This document shows, piece by piece, positions 7,826 to 17,941 of a stretch of DNA of 64,000 nucleotides. The DNA lies in NCBI RefSeq assembly GCF_002287885.2, contig NZ_CP016768.2:124001-188000 (forward strand), in the 5' to 3' direction. The DNA comes from Candidatus Nanopelagicus limnes. Lineage in GTDB: Bacteria > Actinomycetota > Actinomycetes > Nanopelagicales > Nanopelagicaceae. How positions within the stretch are numbered: position 1 is the stretch's first letter; every line of letters starts with the position of its first letter. The notes under the pieces were generated by a model. It saw only the letters and a list, made by a program, of their open reading frames with translations. It had not been told where the DNA came from and did not search any database. Made by a program: the position numbers and the translations under genes.

Positions 7826-9502
7826 ATGAAATCCGCCGATTTTGATGTGGTGGTAATTGGTTCAGGTTTTGGTGGCTCTGTTGCAGCACTTCGCCTTAGC
7901 GAAAAAGGTTACAAAGTTGCAGTCCTGGAAGCAGGCAGGAGATTTTCAGATAAGGATTTCCCAAAAACCTCTTGGCGGTTAAGCAGATTCTTATTTATGC
8001 CCAGACTCGGCCTTCGCGGTATTCAACGAATTCATGTATTACCTGATGTTTTAGTTTTAGCAGGAGCTGGTGTTGGCGGTGGCTCATTAGTTTATGCAAA
8101 CACTTTATATAAACCACCCGCCTCCTACTTTGCTGATAAACAATGGAAACACATAACTGATTGGGATAGTGAGTTATCTCCTTGGTATGACCAAGCATCT
8201 CGAATGTTAGGGGTGGCAGAAAACCCATACTTTTCACCCTCTGATAAAGCGATGAAGCAGGTCGCAGATCAAATGGGAGTTGGCCACACCTTCAAACTAG
8301 CTCCATTAGGTGTTTATTTTGGAGATGGCGCAGGAGTTAAATCTAAGGATCCATTTTTTGGCGGCGTGGGACCAGAGCGTGATGGTTGTTTGCAATGTGG
8401 CAGCTGCATGACAGGTTGCAGACACAATGCCAAAAATACCTTGCCAAAAAATTACTTAGGGTTGGCTGAAAAAAATGGCGTTAAGGTTTTTCCTGAACAC
8501 ACTGTGATTAAAACGCAAGTATTACCTGATGGCAGCTGGAGGGTAACAGCCCGTAAAAGCTCTGCCTGGTTTGGTGGCAAGCGCTGCTTTAGCGCATCCC
8601 ATGTTGTCGTAGCTGCTGGTACCTATAACACCCAAAAGTTATTACATAAAATGAAAAATGAAGGCCAACTATCAAAGATCTCTGATCAATTAGGAAAGTT
8701 ATCTAGAACCAATAGTGAGGCATTAACTGGCAGCATCATGCCTAAGGGTGGTACTGATTTTAGTAAGGGCTCTGCAATTACCTCATCTTTTTTTCCAGAT
8801 GATCACACACATGTTGAGCCAGTTAGATATGGCAAAGGCAGCAATTTCATGGGATTACTACAAACAGTAATGACAGATGGCACAAATATTAAAGATCGTC
8901 GCAAGCAATGGCTGCGCCAAGTTGTAACTAAGCCATCACTGGTATTAAAGATATTAGATGTTAGACAGTGGAGTGAGCGCACGGTTGTTGCATTAATAAT
9001 GCAAAATGTTGATTCTGCTATCTCGGTCAGGGGTAAGAAAGGTTTATTTGGTTTTAGATTAACCTCTAAAAATGATTCCTTAACTCCCAATGCCACATAT
9101 ATACCAGCTGCTAATGAGGTGGCTAGGCGGATTGCAGAAAATAATGGCGGCATTGCTGGCGGTCATATTGGTGATTTAGTAAACGCGCCATTTACCGCTC
9201 ATTTTGTTGGCGGCTGTGTAATTGGAGATTCAGTAAGCAATGGCGTGATTGATCCCTACCATCGCCTCTTTAACTACCCAACAATGCATGTAGTTGATGG
9301 TGCATCAGTTACTGCCAATCTTGGCGTGAACCCTTCCTTAACAATTACCGCTCAAGCAGAACGGGCATTTTCTATGTGGCCAAATAAAGGTAAGGCAGAT
9401 CCTCGCCCAGCGCAGAACTCACCATATAAAAGAATTGATCCTGTTATGCCAAATGAACCATTTGTGCCAAAGGGCGCAGTTGGAGAGTTAAGAGTTTCTT
9501 AA
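7826..9502 (+). CDS. GMC-family FAD oxidoreductase (cholesterol-oxidase-like)
   Basis: Flavoprotein of the glucose-methanol-choline family, resembling the actinobacterial cholesterol oxidase/ChoD branch; the substrate is unknown. The FAD dinucleotide motif GSGFGG is at residues 12-17, followed by the flavin-contact stretch GAGVGGGSLVYANTLY around residue 90. The C-terminal GMC domain contains HFVGGCVIGD and ends with NPSLTITAQAER. It carries a cysteine cluster at Cys188, 191, 194 and 198 (CLQCGSCMTGC-RHNAKNTL), also known in ChoD-type proteins and spaced like a ferredoxin 4Fe-4S motif. Length is 558 aa. The start is ATG at 7826 just after tRNA-Thr. Its 3' end overlaps the convergent hydrolase gene by 15 bases. 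Confidence 0.87.
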   Translation: MKSADFDVVVIGSGFGGSVAALRLSEKGYKVAVLEAGRRFSDKDFPKTSWRLSRFLFMPRLGLRGIQRIHVLPDVLVLAGAGVGGGSLVYANTLYKPPASYFADKQWKHITDWDSELSPWYDQASRMLGVAENPYFSPSDKAMKQVADQMGVGHTFKLAPLGVYFGDGAGVKSKDPFFGGVGPERDGCLQCGSCMTGCRHNAKNTLPKNYLGLAEKNGVKVFPEHTVIKTQVLPDGSWRVTARKSSAWFGGKRCFSASHVVVAAGTYNTQKLLHKMKNEGQLSKISDQLGKLSRTNSEALTGSIMPKGGTDFSKGSAITSSFFPDDHTHVEPVRYGKGSNFMGLLQTVMTDGTNIKDRRKQWLRQVVTKPSLVLKILDVRQWSERTVVALIMQNVDSAISVRGKKGLFGFRLTSKNDSLTPNATYIPAANEVARRIAENNGGIAGGHIGDLVNAPFTAHFVGGCVIGDSVSNGVIDPYHRLFNYPTMHVVDGASVTANLGVNPSLTITAQAERAFSMWPNKGKADPRPAQNSPYKRIDPVMPNEPFVPKGAVGELRVS

Positions 9503-10297
9503 GATCTTTTCTTGTTGCTTGGCACGTCTATTTGGGCTTCTGGTAATTGGAAAATCCTGTGATTTGTAAAAATCTTTAATTACTGCGTGCATTAATTTAC
9601 TTTTTTCCTTAACTAAATTATGAGATGCCCCTGGTATTACGGCCAGTCTGCCATTGGGAATCGCCTCATACATCTGCCATGTCATTTGCGAGTTAAATGG
9701 CTCATCATCGCCGGCCAAGATCAAAACGGGGCATTTAATCTTCTTAAGTTGGGAAAGCTTTAACTTTGGTTCAGTTGCCCAAACCTTAAATGCTTTTGCC
9801 TTAATCTCAAGGAGAAGTTTTGGATCCTGGCCTGTCATTTTTACAAAATTAGCAACCTCTTCATCACTTGCCTCGACCGTATTTAAGTCAAAAGATAAGC
9901 CGGCGTCATATGTGTAGTTGGCACCGATTGCAACTAATGATTTAACTAATTTTGGATACTTTAAAGCTGTGATCAATCCAATGTTGCCACCATCACTCCA
10001 GCCGATGATATGTGCTGGTTTTTTAACAACAACTTTTAAGTATTTAACTAACTCCTCAACTTGAAAATCAAAGTGCATATAACCCTTGCGCGCCTTTGTG
10101 TAACCATGCGCAGTTCGATCATAAGCAAATGGTTCATGAGTTTTACTAACTGCCGGCAATATGTTTTTTTCCCACTTTGCAGTGTGGCTGAGCCCGCCAT
10201 GAAGTAATACAACTGGCTCACCATTTTTTGCCCACTTAAGACACCAAAGATCATGCCCACCAACTTTTATAAACTTTTTATAGACCGGCTTAGACAT
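9488..10297 (-). CDS. Alpha/beta-fold hydrolase
   Basis: Single-domain alpha/beta hydrolase of 269 aa, predicted cytoplasmic, substrate unknown. The nucleophile elbow is GWSDG with Ser101. The oxyanion-hole segment is LLHGGLSH at residues 31-38. The acid is probably the aspartate in LAGDDEPF and the catalytic histidine is in GASHNLVKE near residue 225. The C-terminus is basic. It lies five bases downstream of the NADH dehydrogenase gene on the same strand, so the two are likely cotranscribed. Proteins of this type range from esterases to haloalkane dehalogenases; nothing here narrows that down. Confidence 0.85.
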   Translation of the reverse strand: MSKPVYKKFIKVGGHDLWCLKWAKNGEPVVLLHGGLSHTAKWEKNILPAVSKTHEPFAYDRTAHGYTKARKGYMHFDFQVEELVKYLKVVVKKPAHIIGWSDGGNIGLITALKYPKLVKSLVAIGANYTYDAGLSFDLNTVEASDEEVANFVKMTGQDPKLLLEIKAKAFKVWATEPKLKLSQLKKIKCPVLILAGDDEPFNSQMTWQMYEAIPNGRLAVIPGASHNLVKEKSKLMHAVIKDFYKSQDFPITRSPNRRAKQQEKILRNS

Positions 10298-10301
10298 TTA
10301 T

Positions 10302-11525
10302 TTATTGCGAATCCATAATGTGGCGATTGCCGCGATCAAAGGTTAGATAATTCCAGGTCCAATCAGCCATTGTGCCGATTTTATTTCGTCCACCAAGTAA
10401 ATAAAACAGGTGAAGCCATAGCCATACTAACCAGGCAAGCGGGCCGGCTAATTTAAACCATCTAACCTGCACCACCGCTTTATTTCGACCAATAGTTGCC
10501 ATTGATCCTTTATCTAAATATTTAAAATGTTCTAACTGCTTATTTAGAGAAATTCGCTTAATCTGTTTAGCAATGAATTTTCCTTGTTGAATTGCAACTG
10601 GTGCAACCATTGGAAGTGGGCCACCATCTTTGCCTTTTGCCCCGGCAATATCTCCTAGCGCCCACACATTTGGATAGTTCTTAACCTGCATAGTTGGCTC
10701 AACTGCAACCCGGTTTGCCTCGACTGGCAGATTTAAATCTTTCATCGCATCGGAGCCTTTAACACCTGCTGCCCAAATAGTTATCTCAGATTGCAAGGAG
10801 GTGCCATCCTTTAGGAAGATCTTTCGATGCGCTAGCTCTTTAACTGCTGTATTTAATAAAACCTTAACACCTAGCTTTTCTAAATCTTTTTTAGTGCGCG
10901 CAGATAAAGATGGCGCAAATGGTGGCAATAACCTAGGACCAGCCTCAACTAATGTGACGCTGATGTTTTTAGCAACTTGAGCTTGATCAGACTTTAGAGG
11001 CCCGCGAATTAACTCAGCGATAGCACCTGCCATCTCAACTCCAGTTGGACCACCGCCAATTACTGTCACAGAAAACTTCGTATCATCTTCAAAGCGGCAA
11101 AGATCTTCAAACCGTCGCATAATTTCAGCCCTTATTGTTAACGCTTCAGATACAGATTTCATGCCGAGTGCGAACTCTTTAACACCTGGAATACCAAAAT
11201 CTGCAGTCACCGAACCGAGTGCAACAATTAAGTGATCAAATTTTAAAATTTCACTGCTATCTAGTTTTACCTCTTTGTTTCGATGATCAATGTTTATAGG
11301 TGATGCCATACGAAACTTCACAGATGTTTTTCTTAGGGCGCCTCTAATTGGGTAGGCAACATGGTCTGCGGCAAGGCCAGCAGTTGAGACCTGATACAAA
11401 AGGGGTAAGAAGGTTTGATAGTTATGCCGGTCAACCACTGTGACATCGGCGTCTTTATAGAGGGCGCGAGCAGCAGCTAGGCCACCAAACCCACCACCTA
11501 AGATCACTACCTTTGGTTTATTCAT
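10302..11525 (-). CDS. ndh: Type II NADH dehydrogenase (NAD(P)/FAD-dependent oxidoreductase)
   Basis: Non-proton-pumping NADH:quinone oxidoreductase of the pyridine nucleotide-disulfide oxidoreductase superfamily. The FAD site GGGFGG is at residues 10-15, and the NADH site GGGPTGVEMAG is near residue 157. The second FAD contact is ALGDIAGAKG, and a VAPVAIQQGK segment precedes the C-terminal region. The C-terminal 60 residues include a hydrophobic amphipathic stretch (WLVWLWLHLFYLLGG), which anchors NDH-2 enzymes to the inner membrane face. Length is 407 aa. It is divergent from the SDR-DUF2867 gene; the 24-base gap leaves little room for two separate promoters. Confidence 0.9.
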   Translation of the reverse strand: MNKPKVVILGGGFGGLAAARALYKDADVTVVDRHNYQTFLPLLYQVSTAGLAADHVAYPIRGALRKTSVKFRMASPINIDHRNKEVKLDSSEILKFDHLIVALGSVTADFGIPGVKEFALGMKSVSEALTIRAEIMRRFEDLCRFEDDTKFSVTVIGGGPTGVEMAGAIAELIRGPLKSDQAQVAKNISVTLVEAGPRLLPPFAPSLSARTKKDLEKLGVKVLLNTAVKELAHRKIFLKDGTSLQSEITIWAAGVKGSDAMKDLNLPVEANRVAVEPTMQVKNYPNVWALGDIAGAKGKDGGPLPMVAPVAIQQGKFIAKQIKRISLNKQLEHFKYLDKGSMATIGRNKAVVQVRWFKLAGPLAWLVWLWLHLFYLLGGRNKIGTMADWTWNYLTFDRGNRHIMDSQ

Positions 11526-11549
11526 ATATTTAAGTCTACTGTTTTCACC

Positions 11550-13040
11550 ATGGAAGCTGTGCGAAGAATCTTAGTGACCGGGGCCTCTGGATATGTTGGG
11601 GGCCGGCTAGTTACTGCATTGCTAGAGGATGGCGCATCCGTGCGGGTATTTGTCAGAGACCAAAAAAAGGCGCAAAGCAACAGTTGGGCTTCATCAGTTG
11701 AAATTGCTACAGGAAACGCATCTGATTACCAATCAACTCTAAAAGCTTTGACTGGTATTCACACCGCTTATTACTTGCTGCACTCAATTAATGCTGGTAC
11801 TAATTTTGACAAGATTGAATCAGAAATGGCAACCAATTTTGCAAAAGCTGCTCAAGAGGCTGGGGTTAAGCAGATAATTTATCTAGGTGGAATTAACAAT
11901 GATTTAAAATCCTCAAAGCATCTGAATTCACGGGCTAATACTGGCCGATCATTAGCCAGCACATCAGTGCCAGTTATGGAAATGCGAGCTGGAATTATCA
12001 TTGGTTCAGGTTCTGCCTCATTTGAAATGTTGCGTCATTTAACTCATCGCCTACCGGTAATGACAACTCCTAAGTGGGTTATGAACAAAACTCATCCAAT
12101 AGCGGTGCGCGATGTGCTTTGGTATCTAAAGAGTGCAGCCAAATTAGAAAAACCAGTCAGTGGCATATTTGATATTGGTGGACCAGAGGTCCTTACCTAT
12201 GCAGATATGATGCAAAAATTTGCAAAGCTATCAGGATTACGAAAAAGATTAATCATTAAAGTTCCAGTTCTTACGCCAAATCTTTCAAGTTTATGGATCG
12301 GCTTTGTTACACCAGTACCTACCACTCTGGCACGGCCATTAGTTGGCTCATTAATCAGCGAAGTCGTTGCAGATCCTGCTAAATCAATAGATCATTTAAT
12401 TCCAAAACCAGCCGAGGGATTAATTGATGTTTCAACTGCAATCACACTTGCACTAAGCAAGGTTTCAAGCAATTCAGTTTCAACTAGATGGTCAGATGCA
12501 ACTGCGCCATTTGCGCCTTGGCAAAAAGCACAGAGTGATCCAGATTGGGCAGGAGAGGCTTTATATAAAGATACAAAAGTAAGAGTTACCGATGCCAGTA
12601 TGGAAAATTTATGGGTTGCCATTGAGGAGATTGGCGGGGATAACGGTTGGTATGGTGCTGATTTTCTTTGGTATATGCGCGGAGTAATGGATCGAATGAT
12701 TGGTGGAGTAGGACTAAGAAGAGGAAGACGAGATCCAATACATTTGCGAGTAGGAGACTCGTTAGATTTTTGGCGAGTTGAATCTTTAATTCCAGGAGAG
12801 TCATTAAAACTTTATGCAGAGATGATTTTGCCAGGCAAAGCTTGGCTTGAGTTTAGAATTAAAAAACTTCCAAATGGTCAAAGTGAAGTTACGCAAGAGG
12901 CCTCTTACTCACCTCGTGGTTTAGGTGGTCAGTTGTATTGGTATGCAGTGCTACCTCTTCACACATTTGTCTTTCCAACAATGATTAGAAACTTAATTCG
13001 AAGTGCCAACCGGAAAGATTACGCAGCGCGCAATGCATGA
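11550..13040 (+). CDS. NAD(P)-binding SDR-type protein fused to DUF2867
   Basis: The N-terminal half is an NmrA/atypical SDR Rossmann domain (TGASGYVGGRL at residues 9-19) resembling nucleoside-diphosphate-sugar epimerases. The C-terminal part, from about residue 330, matches DUF2867 by its GWYGADFLWYMRG segment and by RVGDSLDFWRVE. The whole protein (496 aa) has the architecture of the mycobacterial SDR-DUF2867 proteins, whose function is not established. The start is ATG at 11550. Its stop overlaps the next gene by 8 bases, indicating cotranscription with the decarboxylase. Confidence 0.85.
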   Translation: MEAVRRILVTGASGYVGGRLVTALLEDGASVRVFVRDQKKAQSNSWASSVEIATGNASDYQSTLKALTGIHTAYYLLHSINAGTNFDKIESEMATNFAKAAQEAGVKQIIYLGGINNDLKSSKHLNSRANTGRSLASTSVPVMEMRAGIIIGSGSASFEMLRHLTHRLPVMTTPKWVMNKTHPIAVRDVLWYLKSAAKLEKPVSGIFDIGGPEVLTYADMMQKFAKLSGLRKRLIIKVPVLTPNLSSLWIGFVTPVPTTLARPLVGSLISEVVADPAKSIDHLIPKPAEGLIDVSTAITLALSKVSSNSVSTRWSDATAPFAPWQKAQSDPDWAGEALYKDTKVRVTDASMENLWVAIEEIGGDNGWYGADFLWYMRGVMDRMIGGVGLRRGRRDPIHLRVGDSLDFWRVESLIPGESLKLYAEMILPGKAWLEFRIKKLPNGQSEVTQEASYSPRGLGGQLYWYAVLPLHTFVFPTMIRNLIRSANRKDYAARNA

Positions 13041-14385
13041 GTTCACCCCTGAGGTTGAAGAATTAGCTAAGGAAATACTGGATTACTCACTCGTTCGCTT
13101 GCGAACAGATCCACCTCTTGATGGCCCAAAAACTGCGCAGGAGTTATATGAGTTAGCCGGTAACACCATTACTGCAAAAGGTTTAGGCGGACATGAGGCG
13201 CTTAAATTATTTAAAGAGGTATTAGCAACAGCTTGTATTTCAACAGATCATCCACGTTACTTAGCATTTATTCCTTCTGCTCCTAGTGAGTATGCAAACC
13301 TTTTTGATTTAGTAGTTGGCGCTAGCGCACTTTATGGTGGTTCATGGCTTGAAGGAGCTGGGGCAGTATTTGCTGAAAACCAAGCACTTAAATGGATCTC
13401 AGATTTAGCAGGTATGCCGGCAACTGCTGGTGGTGTATTTGTGCAGGGTGGAACAATTGGAAACTTATCTGCGCTAGTAACTGCCCGAAATACTTTTAGA
13501 GCAAAGAGAAAAGATGTAACCAGGTGGGTATTGGCAGCAAGCGCCGACTCACACTCATCAATTAAATCTGCCGCTCAAGTTATGGATGTTGAAATTTTGT
13601 TAATTAAGCCAGATAAAGATGGCGCTTTGCAAGGGGATGCTTGCGCGCAAGTAATTGATAAGTACCACAGTGAAAATCCGGGCCATCAAGTATTTGCTCT
13701 AGTTGCTACCGCTGGAACAACCAATCTTGGAATTATTGATAACTTGGCATCAGTTTCAGCATGTGCCAAGGAGAGAGGAATTTGGTTTCATGTTGATGGC
13801 GCTTATGGATTAGCCGCTCTCTGTGCGCCATCTGTTCGGCCATTATTTAATGGAATTGAATTAGCTGACTCATTTATTGTTGATCCACATAAATGGCTCT
13901 TCGCACCATTTGATGCCTGCGCGCTTATCTATCGCAATCCAAAGTTAGCAAAGCGAGCGCACCTACAAAAGGCCGCCTATCTTGAAACCTTAGATGAAGA
14001 TGATGAGTGGAACCCATCTGATTATGCAATTCACTTAACAAGGCGAGCTAGAGGCTTACCATTTTGGTTTTCACTCGCCGCTCATGGCACCGATGAGTAT
14101 GCAAAAGCAATGGAGCGCACCATGGATGTTGCCAAAGATGCAGCCGAGCAGGTTCGAAGTCATCCAAATCTTAAGTTATTAATTGAGCCTTCACTTTCTA
14201 TCGTGGCATTTGAAAGAGTTGGCTGGAGCAGTGAAGATTATGAAAAATGGAGTGATAAATTATTAGCTGATCAAATTGGCTTTGTTACACCATCTGCTCA
14301 TAAAGGTAAGCCGATATTACGGTTTGCAATTGTTAACCCTTGGACTAATGAGGGTGATATTGCAGCAATTCTCGCCACGCTCTAA
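13033..14385 (+). CDS. PLP-dependent group II amino-acid decarboxylase family protein
   Basis: Fold-type I PLP enzyme of the aromatic-amino-acid/glutamate decarboxylase group. The Schiff-base lysine is Lys287 in VDPHKWLF. The aspartate that contacts the pyridine nitrogen is in HVDGAYG, about 22 residues earlier. The N-terminal part contains HPRYLAFIP, a segment typical of group II decarboxylases. Length is 450 aa from ATG 13033; an alternative GTG at 13003 lies deeper inside the upstream gene. The substrate cannot be read from the sequence; candidates are aromatic amino acids, glutamate, aspartate or diaminobutyrate. It overlaps the SDR-DUF2867 gene by 8 bases. Confidence 0.85.
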   Translation: MHEFTPEVEELAKEILDYSLVRLRTDPPLDGPKTAQELYELAGNTITAKGLGGHEALKLFKEVLATACISTDHPRYLAFIPSAPSEYANLFDLVVGASALYGGSWLEGAGAVFAENQALKWISDLAGMPATAGGVFVQGGTIGNLSALVTARNTFRAKRKDVTRWVLAASADSHSSIKSAAQVMDVEILLIKPDKDGALQGDACAQVIDKYHSENPGHQVFALVATAGTTNLGIIDNLASVSACAKERGIWFHVDGAYGLAALCAPSVRPLFNGIELADSFIVDPHKWLFAPFDACALIYRNPKLAKRAHLQKAAYLETLDEDDEWNPSDYAIHLTRRARGLPFWFSLAAHGTDEYAKAMERTMDVAKDAAEQVRSHPNLKLLIEPSLSIVAFERVGWSSEDYEKWSDKLLADQIGFVTPSAHKGKPILRFAIVNPWTNEGDIAAILATL

Positions 14386-14418
14386 GTAGAAAACCCCACA
14401 TTTGTCAGTGCAATCTTT

Positions 14419-14424
14419 TAAGAT
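14419..14424 (+). promoter_or_regulatory. Possible -10 box for a leaderless transcript of the DUF3263 gene
   Basis: TAAGAT ends seven bases before the ATG at 14431, so a sigma-70-type start would fall on or next to the start codon. No Shine-Dalgarno-like sequence precedes the ATG (CCCCC instead). A well-spaced -35 is not evident. Leaderless mRNAs are common in Actinobacteria, so this is plausible but unproven. Confidence 0.3.
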
Positions 14425-14430
14425 ACCCCC

Positions 14431-14721
14431 ATGTCTGAATTTTCTATGCCCCTTAATGATGCAAGCTCATCTGGATTATCAGAGCTTGAACTTAGGATGC
14501 TCGAGTTTGAGCGCACTTGGTGGCGCCATTCCGGGGCGAAGGAGAGTTCAATCAAAGAGTTATTTAATTTAACCCCACCTGTTTATTATCAAATGCTAAA
14601 TAATTTAATTGATCGAGAGGCTGCGTTAATGGCAGAGCCTTTATTAGTTAAGCGCCTATTAAGAGTGCGCCAACAGCGCACCGCTGCCCGCAGCAGCAGC
14701 AAACTCGGCTTCACCCTCTAA
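14431..14721 (+). CDS. DUF3263 family protein
   Basis: Small actinobacterial protein of unknown function (96 aa). The family core is visible: LEFERTWWRHSGAKESSIKE near residues 28-48, then YYQMLNNLIDR and PLLVKRLLRVRQQR. The fold is predicted helical and the basic C-terminus suggests nucleic-acid contact; family members often resemble helix-turn-helix proteins, but no role is proven. The start is ATG at 14431 with no ribosome-binding site in front and a possible -10 box seven bases upstream. It precedes groEL, but a gap of about 150 bases with its own operator separates the two. Confidence 0.88.
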   Translation: MSEFSMPLNDASSSGLSELELRMLEFERTWWRHSGAKESSIKELFNLTPPVYYQMLNNLIDREAALMAEPLLVKRLLRVRQQRTAARSSSKLGFTL

Positions 14722-14797
14722 TACCCTCACCAAGCACAAAGCCTCAAGCCCCTTGGGCTGATTTGGCGCATCTGGAATAAATCCTCTAGATTTGGCT

Positions 14798-14824
14798 TTA
14801 GCACTCTAGAGGTGTGAGTGATAA
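14798..14824 (+). promoter_or_regulatory. CIRCE operator (HrcA site) upstream of groEL
   Basis: TTAGCACTC, nine bases, then GAGTGATAA. This matches the CIRCE inverted repeat TTAGCACTC-N9-GAGTGCTAA at 17 of 18 arm positions; the single change is C to A in the right arm. It lies 49 bases before the groEL ATG, inside the expected leader. CIRCE is bound by the HrcA repressor, so groEL here is predicted to be heat-inducible. Confidence 0.9.
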
Positions 14825-14858
14825 AAACACCCAAGCAAGGCTTAAGTAAAAAAAATAG

Positions 14859-16499
<1,641 letters not shown>

Positions 16500-16520
16500 A
16501 AAATATCCATTAGTAATTAC

Positions 16521-16552
16521 AAAAAGCCCCCGCATAAAAACGGGGGCTTTTT
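16521..16552 (+). terminator. Rho-independent terminator of groEL
   Basis: The perfect stem AAAAAGCCCCCG/CGGGGGCTTTTT has an 8-base loop and ends in a T-run, 21 bases after the groEL stop. It is the clearest intrinsic terminator in the window; the A-run in front makes it potentially bidirectional. Confidence 0.93.
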
Positions 16553-16584
16553 CATTTTAATCATAAGCAGATTACAATCTACTT

Positions 16585-17460
16585 ATGGCAAAGAAGAAAT
16601 CATTATTTAAAAAGCTCCGCAAAAACGAGAGCTCACTGGTGGCAGAGCCAGAGGCACCAGTTGATGATTCAATTTTGGAGGCAATTAGCCAACCTAAGGT
16701 TGAAGAGGTAGTACGTCCTGCAATTGTTAGAAAACCTTATATTGCACCGGAAAAAACCTATCCAGCAAAGATTGATGTTGAAGTTAATAAGAATGATATT
16801 TTTGGCGCGTTAAGTATTGCAAAGCAAGCAGTTATTGAAGATGCCGGCAAGAGTGAGTATGTCGGTGAGTTTTATTCAATTGATTCTGATGAAGAAAGAG
16901 TTGCTACCTATTTATTTCACGCAAAACTTCCAGGCTATTCAGGTTGGATGTGGGCAGTAACAGTTGCAAAAATTGATGATAAATCACCTGCAACAATCTG
17001 TGATGTAGTTTTACTACCAGGTGCTAAATCATTACTAGCGCCAAATTGGGTTCCGTACTCACAAAGAATTCAGCCAGGAGATTTAGGAATTGGCGATGTA
17101 GTACCAACCTCACCAGATGATGAACGGTTAACTCAAAGTTATGCAGCCCTTCCTGGGGAAGAAGAGTTAGATATTGCGCAACTATTTGAGTTTGGTTTAA
17201 GCAGAGCTAGAGTTTTATCAATTGTTGGTCGAGATGCAGCCAGTAAGAGATGGTATGAAGGAGATCGCGGACCTCGCGCACCAATTGCGCAATCTGCTCC
17301 TAAGCCTTGTTCATCTTGCGGATTTTTTATTCCAATTGCCGGATCCCTTCGAAGTGCATTTGGAGTTTGCTCCAATGCGATTTCACCTGAGGATGCCCGG
17401 GTAGTTTCCGTTGATCATGGCTGTGGTGCGCACTCTGAGGCGCTAATTAAGGCTGAATAA
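16585..17460 (+). CDS. DUF3027 family protein
   Basis: Actinobacterial protein of unknown function (291 aa). The first 60 residues are Lys/Glu-rich and probably disordered. The DUF3027 core follows: YVGEFYSIDSDEERVATYLF near residue 92, LPGYSGWMWAVTVA near 112, then VVLLPGAKSLLAPNWVPYSQR and RIQPGDLGIGD. The C-terminus has a cysteine pair CSSCGF plus a later Cys and VDHGCGAHSE, which may form a small metal site. In Mycobacterium the family member (Rv0883c) lies next to serC and near DUF2530 and cold-shock genes, as here. ATG at 16585. Confidence 0.85.
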   Translation: MAKKKSLFKKLRKNESSLVAEPEAPVDDSILEAISQPKVEEVVRPAIVRKPYIAPEKTYPAKIDVEVNKNDIFGALSIAKQAVIEDAGKSEYVGEFYSIDSDEERVATYLFHAKLPGYSGWMWAVTVAKIDDKSPATICDVVLLPGAKSLLAPNWVPYSQRIQPGDLGIGDVVPTSPDDERLTQSYAALPGEEELDIAQLFEFGLSRARVLSIVGRDAASKRWYEGDRGPRAPIAQSAPKPCSSCGFFIPIAGSLRSAFGVCSNAISPEDARVVSVDHGCGAHSEALIKAE

Positions 17461-17505
17461 TCGGCTAACGCCGAGTGCGTTACTTGGGTTAAACTATCCA
17501 CCTGC

Positions 17506-17519
17506 CCATCTAGAGATGG
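17506..17519 (+). repeat. Short inverted repeat in the csp leader
   Basis: CCATCT-AG-AGATGG is a perfect 6-base inverted repeat with a 2-base centre, 35 bases before the csp start. It could be an operator or a leader element; cold-shock mRNAs commonly have structured leaders. No known site matches it. Confidence 0.3.
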
Positions 17520-17554
17520 CCTAAACGAATACTAAAAATTGAAGGGAGATACCA

Positions 17555-17941
17555 ATGCCTACTGGTCGAGTTAAATGGTTTAGTTTAGAAAAAGGTTTTG
17601 GATTTATTTCCAATGATGAAGGTGAAGATGTTTACCTTGCCGCTGCAGCATTGCCGGAGGGTGTAACAACTGTAAAGCCTGGTACAAAATTAGATTTCTC
17701 AATTGCAGATGGTCGTCGTGGACCACAAGCACTTTCTGTTTCAATTGTTGAAGCACCACCAACTATGGCAACTGGTTCCCGTGGTAAAAATGATGATTTA
17801 GCAGCAATGATTGAAGATACGATCAAAATTTTAGATCGCTTTGGTAATGGCCTTAGAAGTGGCAAAAGCTCAACTGCTGCAGATAGTGAGCGATTAGCTA
17901 AAGTTTTGCGCGGTATTGCATCCCAGATTGATGGGAATTAA
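17555..17941 (+). CDS. Cold-shock-domain protein with C-terminal extension
   Basis: Single-stranded nucleic-acid-binding protein. The OB-fold cold-shock domain covers residues 1-66, with RNP1 as KGFGFIS (13-19). RNP2, usually VFVH, is DVYL here, so one aromatic and the histidine are replaced. The protein is 128 aa, about 60 residues longer than CspA; the extension (DDLAAMIEDTIKILDRFG onward) is predicted helical, as in the long actinobacterial Csp next to DUF3027. GAAGGGAG precedes the ATG at 17555. It converges with DUF2530, sharing 4 bases. Confidence 0.92.
   Translation: MPTGRVKWFSLEKGFGFISNDEGEDVYLAAAALPEGVTTVKPGTKLDFSIADGRRGPQALSVSIVEAPPTMATGSRGKNDDLAAMIEDTIKILDRFGNGLRSGKSSTAADSERLAKVLRGIASQIDGN

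Noticed and set aside
14747-14759. AGCCC-CTT-GGGCT hairpin after DUF3263
   Set aside because: A five-base stem with no T-run; too weak to call a terminator.
17461-17474. Small hairpin TCGGC-TAAC-GCCGA after the DUF3027 stop
   Set aside because: Only five base pairs and no T-run, so not supported as a terminator.
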